Source: Fonticella tunisiensis
GTDB lineage: Bacteria; Bacillota; Clostridia; Clostridiales; Caloramatoraceae
Assembly (NCBI RefSeq): GCF_004364155.1
Contig: NZ_SOAZ01000019.1
Location: 1 to 55,415, forward strand
Reading direction: 5' to 3'
Length of the DNA stretch: 55,415 nt
Within the stretch, counting starts at the first letter, position 1, and the number at the start of each line of letters is the position of its first letter. Below the pieces are notes generated by a model. It was not told the DNA's origin. It was given only the letters and a program-made list of their open reading frames with translations, and searched no databases. This document shows positions 42,496 to 51,815 of this stretch, piece after piece. The position numbers were made by a program, and so were the translations under genes.

Positions 42496-44052
42496 ATGTC
42501 CAAGAATTTTAGTCAGAAGATACAGCAGTTTGGTAGAACTTTGTTATTGCCAATTGCAGTTATGGCACCTGTAGGAATGATACTAGGCTTAACAGGTGCA
42601 CTTGTTCAGTCCTATATGATAGCCAGATTCCCTTTCTTAGGTAATCCGGTACTAAATACAATACTAGTTAATTTGAGAACAATAGCTGGTGCGGTTTTTG
42701 ATAATATTCCCCTAATGTTTGCTATGGGAGTAGCATATGGAATGAGCAAAAAGGATAAGGGCATAGCAGTATTTGCATCTACAATAGGATATATCATTCT
42801 GATAATATCCATGAATGTATGGCTGACAGTTACCGGAAAGATGGCAGCACCGGAGGTAATGAGCCAGTTTGGACAGATAAAGGTGCTGGGCATTCAGACT
42901 ATGAATGTAAACGCCCTGGGCGGAATAATTACAGGACTTGTTGCGGCATGGGCAACAGATAGATTCTACAAGCTTGAGCTTCCAATAGCCTTTGCTTTTT
43001 TCTCAGGCAAGAAGTCAGTTCCTATTATAACTATGGGAATAATGATGGCAATTGGTTTAACAATACCCTTCATATGGGAAATGTTCGTAGGCATATTAAC
43101 TAAATTATCTGTAGTTTATCTAAGTCCTGTAGGACCTTTCTTCACAGCAGCCGGAGAAAGATTATTTATTCCCTTCGGTCTTCACCACGTATGGAATGCT
43201 CTGTTTAGATTTACAGAGGCCGGAGGTTCCTATGTAATAAACGGAAAGACCTTCGTAGGAGTAGTTCCTACTCTTAATGAGATACTATTCAATTTAGGAC
43301 CAAACAGTGAATATTGGAGCATGCTTCCGAAGCTGACAAGGTTTATGGCTCAGCAGCAAATGCTAGTTACATTGTTTTTATTCCCTGCAATAGGGCTTGC
43401 TATGTACCATACAGCATACAAGGAAAATAAAAAGCTGGCTAAATCTCTGATTGTTACTTGTATATTAACAGCATTTTTAGGTAATGTTACAGAACCACTT
43501 GAGTTTTCCTTTGTATTTATTGCGCCAATCCTATATGTAATTTACGCATTTATTGTAGGAATTGGAGCAGTGGCATTATCATTGGCTAATGTCGGAATAG
43601 GATATATAAGGGGAACTATATTCGACTTTGCCATATTCGGTTTGCTTTATGAAAGAACAAACTGGGTAGCTTTCGTGATAATAGGTTTGATTTTTGCAGT
43701 TGTTACCTACTTTATATTCAGGTGGGCAATATTAAAGTTTGATTTAAAGACTCCAGGTAGGGAAGATTCACCATCTGCAGATAACAATCTTATCAAGGAA
43801 AAGAGATACGATGAAATAGCTAGAATTGTAATACGGGCCTTAGGAGGAAAAGCCAATATAAAACATGTTGATAACTGTATAACACGTTTGAGAATTGATT
43901 TAGGTGATGTAAACTTGGTTGACCGTAAGTTGCTTGAAAGTTCAGGTTGTACAGGAATATTCTTCCCTGCGCCAAAGCATATTCATATTGTTTACGGGCC
44001 TTTAGTAGAGTTTGTAAGAAATGAGGTAGATGAGCAGTTAGCTAGGATGTAA
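42496..44052 (+). CDS. PTS alpha-glucoside (maltose-type) transporter subunit IICB
   Basis: A 518-residue permease with a membrane IIC domain (residues 1-420, about ten hydrophobic segments) fused to a IIB domain whose phosphorylated Cys461 lies in H-V-D-N-C-I-T-R-L-R. The start I-Q-Q-F-G-R-T-L-L-L-P-I-A-V-M-A-P-V-G and the I-P-F-G-L-H-H-V-W-N loop belong to the glucose/glucoside family; the length and sequence style match alpha-glucoside (AglA/MalB-like) members. No IIA domain is attached, so IIA must come from elsewhere. GGAGGA precedes the ATG at 42496. It likely delivers maltose 6'-phosphate or related products to the GH4 enzyme coded 24 bases downstream. Confidence 0.9.
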   Translation: MSKNFSQKIQQFGRTLLLPIAVMAPVGMILGLTGALVQSYMIARFPFLGNPVLNTILVNLRTIAGAVFDNIPLMFAMGVAYGMSKKDKGIAVFASTIGYIILIISMNVWLTVTGKMAAPEVMSQFGQIKVLGIQTMNVNALGGIITGLVAAWATDRFYKLELPIAFAFFSGKKSVPIITMGIMMAIGLTIPFIWEMFVGILTKLSVVYLSPVGPFFTAAGERLFIPFGLHHVWNALFRFTEAGGSYVINGKTFVGVVPTLNEILFNLGPNSEYWSMLPKLTRFMAQQQMLVTLFLFPAIGLAMYHTAYKENKKLAKSLIVTCILTAFLGNVTEPLEFSFVFIAPILYVIYAFIVGIGAVALSLANVGIGYIRGTIFDFAIFGLLYERTNWVAFVIIGLIFAVVTYFIFRWAILKFDLKTPGREDSPSADNNLIKEKRYDEIARIVIRALGGKANIKHVDNCITRLRIDLGDVNLVDRKLLESSGCTGIFFPAPKHIHIVYGPLVEFVRNEVDEQLARM

Positions 44053-44076
44053 AATATAAATAATGGAGGAATAGAC

Positions 44077-45408
44077 ATGAGAAGCAGCAATATAATCACA
44101 ATAACTGGAGCAGGCAGTGCCAGAACTCCTGCATTAGTTGGAAGTTTAGTAAAATATAAGGACAGGTTCCCGTTAAAGAAGATAATTTTCTATGATATAG
44201 ATAACGAAAGAACTTCAAAAATGGAGGATTATATAAGACTTGTTTTAAAGACTTACTGTAGTGAAACGGAAGTAGTTTTTACTACAGATCCGGATATAGC
44301 ATATGAAAATACAGATTTTGTATTTTGCCAGATGCGTGCTGGAAAAAACGAAATGAGAAGCCTGGATGAAAAAATTCCACTAAAATATGGATTAGTTGGA
44401 CAGGAAACCTGCGGACCGGGAGGCTTTGCCTACGGCATGAGATCCCTTGGTGCAATGATAGAGATGGTTAACCAAGTGCGCAAGCATTCAAAGGATACTT
44501 GGATTTTAAACTATACAAACCCAGCTGCAATAGTGGCCCTAGGCCTTGACAAGGTTTTCCCTGATGATAAGAGAATATTGAATTTATGCGACCAGCCATA
44601 TTCACTTATGAGATCCTTTGCTAAGATTCTTGGAGTTGAACAAAAGAATTTAAGAGCTACCTATTTTGGATTAAATCATTTTGGATGGTTTACAGGACTT
44701 AAGGACATCAATGGAAAGGACTATTTTGAGCAGCTAAGAACCTACCTAAGGGATCATGACTTCAGGCCCTATAATGCAGAGCAGCGTTCCAAGTCCTGGT
44801 TGGATACTTATTTAAGAGTAAACAAGTACATGAAATTCTTTGATGAGTATATACCAACAACCTATCTTCAATACTATTTCTTCCCTGATGAAATAGTAGC
44901 TGAAAGCAATCCAAACTACACAAGAGCAGATGAAGCAAGGGATTCAAGAGAAAAGGAAGTTTGGGAAATCTGTTCCAAGGCTGTTAATGCTAAATCCATA
45001 GATGATGTGGAAATCATAACAAACAGTGTCTTTGGTGACCTGATGGTAGAACTGGCAGAATCTATTGCATACGATTTGCATAGTGAATTCATTCTGATGA
45101 GCAGAAACAATGATATAATAACCAATTTCAGCAGGGATGCCATAGTGGAAGTAGCGGGTACCGTTGGAAAAGATGGAGCACATCCTTATGTCTACGGAGA
45201 AATTAAGCCTTTCTATAAAGGTTTAATGGAGGCTCAGCATGCCTACGAACTTCTAACAGTTGAAGCGTTCTTGGAAAAGGACTATGTAAAGGCACTTCAG
45301 GCCCTGACCTTGAACAGAACTGTTATAAATCCTGAAAAAGCTAAAGCTGTACTTGATGATTTGATGGAGCATAATAAAGACTACTGGTATTTGGAGAAAA
45401 AGAATTAA
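44077..45408 (+). CDS. 6-phospho-alpha-glucosidase, glycoside hydrolase family 4
   Basis: A 443-residue NAD- and metal-dependent GH4 enzyme that hydrolyses phosphorylated alpha-glucosides such as maltose 6'-phosphate. The NAD motif I-T-G-A-G-S-A-R-T-P is at residues 7-16, the metal-binding Cys is in N-L-C-D-Q-P (Cys171), typical of 6-phospho-alpha-glucosidases (MalH/AglB/GlvA), and the N-Y-T-N-P-A segment and G-L-N-H-F-G-W near residue 200 complete the site. GGAGGAA precedes the ATG. It forms an operon with the PTS gene before it. Confidence 0.93.
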   Translation: MRSSNIITITGAGSARTPALVGSLVKYKDRFPLKKIIFYDIDNERTSKMEDYIRLVLKTYCSETEVVFTTDPDIAYENTDFVFCQMRAGKNEMRSLDEKIPLKYGLVGQETCGPGGFAYGMRSLGAMIEMVNQVRKHSKDTWILNYTNPAAIVALGLDKVFPDDKRILNLCDQPYSLMRSFAKILGVEQKNLRATYFGLNHFGWFTGLKDINGKDYFEQLRTYLRDHDFRPYNAEQRSKSWLDTYLRVNKYMKFFDEYIPTTYLQYYFFPDEIVAESNPNYTRADEARDSREKEVWEICSKAVNAKSIDDVEIITNSVFGDLMVELAESIAYDLHSEFILMSRNNDIITNFSRDAIVEVAGTVGKDGAHPYVYGEIKPFYKGLMEAQHAYELLTVEAFLEKDYVKALQALTLNRTVINPEKAKAVLDDLMEHNKDYWYLEKKN

Positions 45409-45474
45409 GACTTTTTCTATCACGTCATGAATAGAAGTGTAGGGGACATCCCCCTTTCGAGGATGATAAAGGGG

Positions 45475-45510
45475 CTGTCTCACAATAATTCCTTGTGAGG
45501 CAGTCCTTTA
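45475..45510 (+). terminator. Terminator of the alpha-glucoside operon
   Basis: CTGTCTCACAA (45475-45485) pairs with TTGTGAGGCAG (45493-45503), 11 bp with one wobble, followed by TCCTTTAATTATT. It is 66 bases after the GH4 gene. Confidence 0.75.
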
Positions 45511-45583
45511 ATTATTGTCCTGTTTAGAATTAACTATCCCTTGTTATATTATCTGGTTATAAAAAATAAAGGGGTAGAGACTA

Positions 45584-45784
45584 TGCCATGTTTATTTAAA
45601 TCCACAAAGTGTATTGGGCCTTGCAACTGGAGGTACTCCAGTTCCTATGTACAAGGAACTTATATCAATGCACAGAGAGAAAAAGCTTGATTTCAAAGAG
45701 GTAAAAACCTTCAATTTAGATAAATATATCGGTTTAAATAAAGATAATCCCAATAGCTATTATTACTTATATGCTTTATGTTAA
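45584..45784 (+). pseudogene. nagB: Glucosamine-6-phosphate deaminase remnant
   Basis: The frame encodes V-L-G-L-A-T-G-G-T-P-V-P-M-Y-K-E-L-I and F-K-E-V-K-T-F-N-L-D-K-Y-I-G-L, both hallmark blocks of NagB, then ends at TAA 45782. Roughly 60 of ~240 residues remain; the first ~30 and the catalytic C-terminal two thirds are absent, and no ribosome site or start codon serves it. Confidence 0.85.
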
Positions 45785-45812
45785 TATACAGAATGACTTG
45801 GAGGAATAGAAT

Positions 45813-46967
45813 ATGTCTATTTATGAAGATTCCCTGAAATTTCATAATGAAATTAGAGGGAAGATTGAGATAAAGTCTAGGACAAAAGTACAAAATGAAT
45901 TAGATTTGAGTTTAGCCTATACTCCAGGAGTTGCAGAACCTTGCAGAGAGATTTGTAAAAATAAGGAAAATGCCTATATCTATACAAGAAAATGGAATAG
46001 TGTAGCTATAGTATCCGATGGTAGTGCTGTTCTAGGGTTAGGCAATATAGGTCCTGAGGCATCACTTCCTGTTATGGAAGGGAAGGCAGTTTTGTTTAAG
46101 GAATTTGGAGGCGTAGATGCCTTTCCACTGGTTTTAAATACAAATGATGTGGATGAAATTGTTGATACTATTGTTAGGGTGTCTCCAGGTTTTGGGGGGA
46201 TCAATCTTGAGGATATATCGGCTCCAAGATGTTTTGAAATAGAGAGAAAGCTTAAGGAAAGGCTTGATATACCAGTATTTCATGATGATCAGCATGGCAC
46301 AGCAATAGTTACTTTAGCGGCTTTAATTAATGCGTTAAAGATAGTTAAAAAAAGACAGGATGAAATAAGGGTTGTCGTAAACGGTCCGGGTGCAGCGGGA
46401 ACTGCCATAACCAAACTACTTCTAAGTTTTGGGGTAAAGGATATAGTTGTATGTAATAAAAAGGGCATTATTAATAAAGAAAGCAATTTTGAAAACGAAG
46501 CCCAGCAGGAACTGGCACATATTACAAATCCAAGGGGTATTAGTGGAACCTTGGCGGATGCTATGGTGGGTGCTGATGTATTTATAGGAGTTTCAGCACC
46601 AAACGTTGTTACAAAAGAGATGGTGAAAACCATGAACCGTGATTCAATAATATTTGCAATGGCAAATCCAACGCCTGAAATATTTCCTGAGGAGGCTAAG
46701 GCAGGTGGGGCAAGGATTGTAGGAACTGGACGTTCTGACCTTCCAAATCAGATAAATAATGTTTTAGCCTTTCCGGGAATATTCAGGGGAGCACTGGATG
46801 CAAGGGCAAAGGAAATTAATGAAGCAATGAAATTAGCAGCTGCCTTTGCAATAGCAAATTCAGTACCAGAAAAGGATTTGAAAGAAGATTATATAATACC
46901 AAGGCCTTTTGATTATAAGGTTCAAAGGGCAGTGGCAGAGGCTGTATCAAGGGCTGCAAAAGAATAA
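45813..46967 (+). CDS. NAD(P)-dependent malic enzyme (oxaloacetate-decarboxylating)
   Basis: A 384-residue short-type malic enzyme converting malate to pyruvate and CO2. The N-terminal Y-T-P-G-V-A-E-P-C block near residue 34, the catalytic Lys in M-E-G-K-A-V-L near residue 92, the metal ligands in D-D-Q-H-G-T-A near residue 157, and the NAD motif V-N-G-P-G-A-A-G-T-A near residue 190 are all present. It lacks the phosphotransacetylase domain of longer forms. GGAGGAA precedes the ATG. It is monocistronic between a nagB remnant and a terminator. Confidence 0.95.
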   Translation: MSIYEDSLKFHNEIRGKIEIKSRTKVQNELDLSLAYTPGVAEPCREICKNKENAYIYTRKWNSVAIVSDGSAVLGLGNIGPEASLPVMEGKAVLFKEFGGVDAFPLVLNTNDVDEIVDTIVRVSPGFGGINLEDISAPRCFEIERKLKERLDIPVFHDDQHGTAIVTLAALINALKIVKKRQDEIRVVVNGPGAAGTAITKLLLSFGVKDIVVCNKKGIINKESNFENEAQQELAHITNPRGISGTLADAMVGADVFIGVSAPNVVTKEMVKTMNRDSIIFAMANPTPEIFPEEAKAGGARIVGTGRSDLPNQINNVLAFPGIFRGALDARAKEINEAMKLAAAFAIANSVPEKDLKEDYIIPRPFDYKVQRAVAEAVSRAAKE

Positions 46968-47004
46968 AAATTAAATTTGTAAACAAAGCTTCTGAACAGG
47001 TTAT

Positions 47005-47100
47005 TACGGCTGCTTACTCAGAATTGAATAAGCAGCCGTATTTAATGATAAGAAAAAACTGGTAAATGGATCTTTGGAATAGGTTCAGCTGCCAGTTTTT
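47005..47100. terminator. Two consecutive terminator hairpins
   Basis: TACGGCTGCTTA (47005-47016) pairs perfectly with TAAGCAGCCGTA (47029-47040). A second pair AAAAACTGG (47054-47062) and CCAGTTTTT (47092-47100) follows. They isolate the malic enzyme gene from the type I restriction operon. Confidence 0.8.
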
Positions 47101-47198
47101 GCCTATTTTATCTTATATAAAATCAATAGTTGGCTATTAATTTTTTGTGATAAAATGTAAATATATCAAACTAAAGCTATTTCAAGGAGTGAACATAA

Positions 47199-48707
47199 AT
47201 GGAGAACAAACTAACCTTATCCCAGCTTGAAAGCTTTCTCTGGGGAGCGGCTGATATATTAAGGGGCAACATGGATGCTTCTGAGTATAAGAACTACATA
47301 TTCGGAATGCTCTTTTTAAAGAGGGCAAGCGATGTTTTTGATGAGGAAATAGAAAATATTATAAAGAGGGAAATGGAACTTGGAGCCTCGGAGGAGGAAG
47401 CAAGGGAGATCGCTGAGGACAGGGATGAGCATGATATATATGTGCCTGAAAGGGCCAGGTGGAAGAATATAAAGGATTTGAAGCACGATATAGGACCGGA
47501 AATTAACAAGGCCTTTGAGGAGCTTGAACATGAAAATCCAATACTCGAAGGAGTTTTGACAGCGGTTGATTTTAATGATAAGGACAGGCTGCCTGACAAT
47601 AAGCTAAGGTCCCTTATACTGCATTTTGATACATACAGGCTTAGAAATTCTGACTTTGAAAAGACAGATATATTGGGTGCCGCCTATGAGTACCTTATAA
47701 AGCAGTTTGCCGATAGTTCGGGAAAGAAGGCAGGGGAGTTCTATACACCTGCCGAGGTTGTCAGGCTAATTGTAAACCTTGTTAAGCCGGAGGAAGGAAT
47801 GCAGGTTTATGACCCTACTGTTGGCTCTGGTGGTATGCTTGTTCAAACAATAAGGTACATAGAGGAGCATGGTGGAAACCCAAACAACGTTTCATTATAT
47901 GGACAGGAAATAAACTTAAGCACCTGGGCTATTTGCAAGATGAACATGATACTCCATGGTGTCACAGGGGCTAAGATTTATAAGGGTGATACCATAAGGG
48001 CTCCCCAAAATATAGAAAATGGAAGGCTTATGCAGTTTGACAGGGTTATTGCAAATCCTCCATTCAGCTTGAAGAACTGGGGAAGGGAAGACGTTGAGAA
48101 TGATGGATTTAACAGGTTTACATATGGACTTCCTCCTGCAAGCTATGGGGATTTAGCATTTGTTCAGCACATGATTGCCTCATTAAAACTTACTGGAAAG
48201 ATGGCAACGGTAGTTCCCCATGGAGTTCTCTTTAGAGCCGGAGCAGAGGGAAAGATAAGGGAAGGCATGATAAAGGATGATATTATAGAGGCTGTTATAG
48301 GCCTGCCTTCAAAGCTTTTCTATAACACAGGCATCCCTGCAGCAATACTTGTGATTAATAAGAACAAGGAGACAAAGAGAAGGGGAAAGGTACTATTTAT
48401 AGACGCGAGCAGGGAATACCAGGAAGGAAAGAACCAGAACGTTTTAAGGAATGAGGATATAGAGAAAATAGTTAAAGCCTTTGATGGTTTTGAGGATATG
48501 GAGAAGTATGCAAAGGTTGTTACAAATGAAGAAATTAATAAGAACGAGTATAATCTGAACATTTCAAGGTATGTTGATGTAAGCGAGGAGGAAGAGTTGA
48601 TTGATATAGAGGAAGTTATTCAAAAGCTCGACGAACTTGAAGAGGAAAGAAAAGCAATAGATAAGAAGCTAAATGGATTTTTAGTTGAGCTTGGATTTAG
48701 GGATTAG
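47199..48707 (+). CDS. hsdM: Type I restriction-modification methylase subunit HsdM
   Basis: A 502-residue N6-adenine methylase of the HsdM family. The N-terminal helical domain ([14 protein letters not shown] and [13 protein letters not shown]) is followed by [10 protein letters not shown] near residue 178, motif [10 protein letters not shown] near residue 204 and motif IV A-N-P-P-F-S near residue 285. A coiled-coil end contacts HsdS. It works as M2S to methylate and with HsdR to restrict. The hsdS gene follows after 15 bases. Confidence 0.96.
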   Translation: MENKLTLSQLESFLWGAADILRGNMDASEYKNYIFGMLFLKRASDVFDEEIENIIKREMELGASEEEAREIAEDRDEHDIYVPERARWKNIKDLKHDIGPEINKAFEELEHENPILEGVLTAVDFNDKDRLPDNKLRSLILHFDTYRLRNSDFEKTDILGAAYEYLIKQFADSSGKKAGEFYTPAEVVRLIVNLVKPEEGMQVYDPTVGSGGMLVQTIRYIEEHGGNPNNVSLYGQEINLSTWAICKMNMILHGVTGAKIYKGDTIRAPQNIENGRLMQFDRVIANPPFSLKNWGREDVENDGFNRFTYGLPPASYGDLAFVQHMIASLKLTGKMATVVPHGVLFRAGAEGKIREGMIKDDIIEAVIGLPSKLFYNTGIPAAILVINKNKETKRRGKVLFIDASREYQEGKNQNVLRNEDIEKIVKAFDGFEDMEKYAKVVTNEEINKNEYNLNISRYVDVSEEEELIDIEEVIQKLDELEEERKAIDKKLNGFLVELGFRD

Positions 48708-48722
48708 ACAGGTGGTGATAGC

Positions 48723-49964
48723 GTGAAGAAGGTTAGAGAAGGATATAAGATGACGGAGATTGGGGAGATACCTGAGGAGTGGTCAATTGTAAAACTTGGT
48801 AGTGTAATAAAAAGTTGTTCAAATGGTTTAAGTGATAAGCAAAATCGAGAAGGTAAAGGTGTTAGAGTCACGAGAATTGAGACAATATCAAACGGGATAA
48901 TTGATATTAATAAAGTTGGATATGTTGAAACTGAAAGGGATCTAACTGATTATAAATTACATACAGGGGATATATTGTTTAGTAATATAAATAGTGTTGA
49001 GCATATTGGAAAGGTAGCATATGTTGATAAAGACTATAACTTATATCATGGAATGAATTTACTAAGGATTAGATCGGATAAAGATAAAATATATGACAAA
49101 TATTTGTATTTCTTATTATGCTCATATAATGCCAGGAAATATTTTAGAGATAATTGTAAGAAAGCTGTAAATCAAGCAAGTTTAAATCAGGAGGATTTAA
49201 AAAGATTTGTTTTTGCTCTTCCTTCATTTACGGAGCAAAAAAAGATTGCTCAAATCCTTTCCACCGTCGATGAATTAATAGAAAAAACTGATGAAATAAT
49301 AGAAAAAACAAAGGAACTTAAAAAGGGATTAATGCAAAAACTTCTTACAAAGGGTATAGGGCACAGCAAATTTAAGATGACTGAAATAGGGGAGATACCT
49401 GAGGATTGGGAAGTTAGAAGATTAGATGAATTAGCAGATGTAATTATGGGGCAATCACCTGATTCAAGTACCTATAACGATGTAGGGGAAGGAATCCCAT
49501 TTTTCCAAGGAAAAGCTGACTTTGGAACAACATATCCAACAGTGAGAAAATGGTGCATTCAACCTACTAAAATTTCAGAACCTCTTGATATATTGTTGTC
49601 AGTTAGGGCACCTGTTGGAGATGTAAATATAAATAATGTAAAGGCTTGTATCGGCAGAGGGTTAGCAGCGATTAGAGCAAAAAGAGAGAATGATTTTAAG
49701 TTCATTTATTATGCTCTTCAACAGTATAAAGACATATTCGATAAAGTATCTCAAGGAAGTACGTTTAGTGCAATTAATAGTGGAGAGCTAAAAGCTTTAA
49801 AGTTAGCCAGTCCTAACAAAAACGAACAACGCCAAATTGCCTCAATCCTCTCTGCTGTAGACGAAAAAATCGAAGCCGAAGAAAAACGCAAAGAGCAGCT
49901 ATTACAGCTTAAAAAAGGCCTTATGCAGCAGCTTTTAACAGGAAGGGTTAGGGTAAAGGTGTAA
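48723..49964 (+). CDS. hsdS: Type I restriction-modification specificity subunit HsdS
   Basis: A 413-residue DNA-recognition subunit with two target recognition domains (about residues 15-180 and 225-390), each followed by a conserved coiled spacer helix (T-V-D-E-L-I-E-K-T near 182 and A-V-D-E-K-I-E-A-E near 384). The two halves share the lead-in M-T-E-I-G-E-I-P-E-x-W and the L-K-K-G-L-M-Q-x-L-L-T ending, the usual internal repeat that lets halves swap. The start is GTG at 48723 after GGTGGTGAT. The operon is interrupted here: hsdR lies 1.9 kb on, beyond REP arrays and a transposase. Confidence 0.95.
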   Translation: MKKVREGYKMTEIGEIPEEWSIVKLGSVIKSCSNGLSDKQNREGKGVRVTRIETISNGIIDINKVGYVETERDLTDYKLHTGDILFSNINSVEHIGKVAYVDKDYNLYHGMNLLRIRSDKDKIYDKYLYFLLCSYNARKYFRDNCKKAVNQASLNQEDLKRFVFALPSFTEQKKIAQILSTVDELIEKTDEIIEKTKELKKGLMQKLLTKGIGHSKFKMTEIGEIPEDWEVRRLDELADVIMGQSPDSSTYNDVGEGIPFFQGKADFGTTYPTVRKWCIQPTKISEPLDILLSVRAPVGDVNINNVKACIGRGLAAIRAKRENDFKFIYYALQQYKDIFDKVSQGSTFSAINSGELKALKLASPNKNEQRQIASILSAVDEKIEAEEKRKEQLLQLKKGLMQQLLTGRVRVKV

Positions 49965-49977
49965 TGATTCTTTATAC

Positions 49978-50204
49978 GGGCGAACACTGTTCGCCCCTAT
50001 ATAACAATGTAATTTATATGGCTGGAATGAATTGTTGATTAACATGGGCGAACGATGTTCGCCCCTACAAAATAATGTAATTTTATAGATGGCACGAATT
50101 GTTGAATGAACATGGGCGAAGGATGTTCGCCCCTACAAAACAATGTAATTTTTATAGATGGGATGCATTGTTGAATGAACATGGGTGAAAGATGTTCGCC
50201 CCTA
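49978..50204 (+). repeat. Tandem array of four REP palindromes (~68-bp period)
   Basis: Palindromes of the type GGGCGAAC-x-x-TGTTCGCCCCTA start at 49978, 50046, 50114 and 50183, giving periods of 68, 68 and 69. The spacer sequences are also repeated (ACAA-A-AATGTAATTT, then ATTGTTGA and AACAT). The array fills the gap between hsdS and the transposase gene. Loop bases vary (CACTG, CGATG, GGATG, AGATG) while the TTCGCCCC arm is constant. Confidence 0.9.
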
Positions 50205-50273
50205 CTGTACCAATGATGGGGTGAATTATAGAATAAAAATTTTAATTACGGTAAACAATCTGGTGGTGATGTG

Positions 50274-50768
50274 ATGGATTATCCGAAAAGAAAATCAATT
50301 CGTTTAAAGGGTTATGATTATAGTCAAAATGGATATTATTTTATTACAATATGTGTTCAAAACATGAAAAATATTTTATGTAGGGGCGAACACTGTTCGC
50401 CAGAAAATAACCACCAATTTGAGTTATCAGATATAGGAATATTAGTGGATACTGCAATTAGAAATATACCTAAATATTATGCGAATGTTGAAATTGAAAA
50501 GTACGTTATTATGCCAAACCATCTGCATATGATTCTTGTATTGCAGAGTAATGAAAGCGGGCGAACGATGTTCGACCCTACAGCACCGACAATAGGGCGA
50601 ATCATTAAACAAATGAAGGGATACATAGCAAAGCAAATAGGCTATTCAATATGGCAGAAATCCTATTACGACCATATTATACGTAATGAGTCAGAATATC
50701 AAAAGATTTGGCAATATATTGACACCAACCCATTAAAATGGGAGTCGGATAAATATTATAATAGGTAA
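50274..50768 (+). CDS. REP-associated tyrosine transposase (RAYT, Y1 HUH family)
   Basis: A 164-residue single-strand DNA transposase-like protein. It opens with R-K-S-I-R-L-K-G-Y-D-Y and N-G-Y-Y-F-I-T-I-C-V-Q, has the HUH metal motif M-P-N-H-L-H at residues 80-85, the I-G-R-I-I-K-Q-M-K-G-Y helix near residue 107, and a catalytic-Tyr candidate in W-Q-K-S-Y-Y-D-H (Tyr131/132), all RAYT hallmarks. Two REP palindromes lie within the coding sequence and are translated in frame as C-R-G-E-H-C-S-P (residues 36-43) and S-G-R-T-M-F-D-P-T (95-103), at places where relatives have other residues. ATG 50274 follows GGTGGTG. RAYTs are thought to move or maintain REPs; activity of this variant is uncertain. 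Confidence 0.9.
   Translation: MDYPKRKSIRLKGYDYSQNGYYFITICVQNMKNILCRGEHCSPENNHQFELSDIGILVDTAIRNIPKYYANVEIEKYVIMPNHLHMILVLQSNESGRTMFDPTAPTIGRIIKQMKGYIAKQIGYSIWQKSYYDHIIRNESEYQKIWQYIDTNPLKWESDKYYNR
50380..50401 (+). repeat. REP palindrome inside the RAYT gene, first
   Basis: GTAGGGGCGAA then CACTGTTCGCC; identical to the array consensus over 22 bases but lacking the last five bases of the right arm. It stays in frame. Confidence 0.85.
50557..50581 (+). repeat. REP palindrome inside the RAYT gene, second
   Basis: GCGGGCGAACGATG then TTCGACCCTAC; a slightly diverged REP with the CGATG loop of the 50046 copy. It is in frame and directly precedes the codons for T-I-G-R-I-I-K-Q-M-K. Confidence 0.8.
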
Positions 50769-50854
50769 TCCTATCATAATGGGCCCTAAATAGGAAAACA
50801 GTCTATGCGGTGACGTATGTCACCCGAAGTGTATGTACAAACGATGTTTAATGT

Positions 50855-51815
50855 GTAGGGGCGAACACTGTTCGCCCCAACGGTGGGATGGGTTATTAAG
50901 CAAATGAAAGAACACGTAAACATGAAAACAATCCATGTAGTGGCGAATATTATTTGCCGCAACAGGCCTAACGATTGGGGATAATTAAACAAACAGGAGG
51001 ATACGCCGATATGAAAAGAATCTATGTAGAGGCGAACATTGTTCGCCCCTACGGTGGGATGGGTTATTAAGCAAATGAAAGAACACGTAAACATGAAAAC
51101 AATCTATGCAGGGGTGAACACTGTTCGCCGCAACAGGCCAAACGATGAGGATAATTAAACAAACAGGAGGATACGCCGATATGAAAAGAATCTATGTAGA
51201 GGCGAAGACTGCTCGCCCCTACGGTGGGATGGATTAATAAACAAATGAAAAGACATGTAAACATGAAAACAATCCATGTAGTGGCGAATATTATTTGCCG
51301 CAACAGGCCCAACGATGGGGATAATTAAACAAACAGGAGGATACGCCGATATGAAAAGAATCTATGTAGGGGCGAACACTGTTCGCCCCTACGGTGGGAT
51401 GGGTTATTAAGCAAATGAAAGAACACGTAAACATGAAAACAATCTATGCAGGGGTGAACACTGTTCGCCGCAACAGGCCAAACGATGAGGATAATTAAAC
51501 AAACAGGAGGATACGCCGATATGAAAAGAATCTATGTAGAGGCGAAGACTGCTCGCCCCTACGGTGGGATGGATTAATAAACAAATGAAAAGACATGTAA
51601 ACATGAAAACAATCCATATAGTGGCGAATATTATTTGCCGCAACAGGCCTAACGATTGGGGATAATTAAACAAACAGGAGGATACGCCGATATGAAAACA
51701 ATCTATGTAGGGGCGAACACTGTTCGCCCCTACGGTGGGATGGATTAATAAGCAAATGAAAAGACATGTGAACATGAAAAGAATCTATGTAGGGGCGAAC
51801 ATTGTTCGCCGCAAC
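50855..51815 (+). repeat. Tandem REP array, 170-bp units with 340-bp higher-order period
   Basis: Twelve REP-like palindromes lie about 82-88 bases apart, starting near 50855, 50938, 51026, 51108, 51196, 51278, 51366, 51448, 51536, 51618, 51707 and 51788. A landmark ATGAAAAGAATCTATGTAG recurs at 51011, 51181, 51351 and 51521 (period 170). By eye, 51011-51350 and 51351-51690 differ at only about five positions, so the latest event was a 340-bp duplication. Palindromes alternate between GTAGGGGCGAA/TTCGCCCCTAC and a form ending CGCCGCAAC. Inter-REP pieces resemble RAYT gene text (see findings). No gene is coded here; leftward frames across it are by-products of the repeat. Confidence 0.92.
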
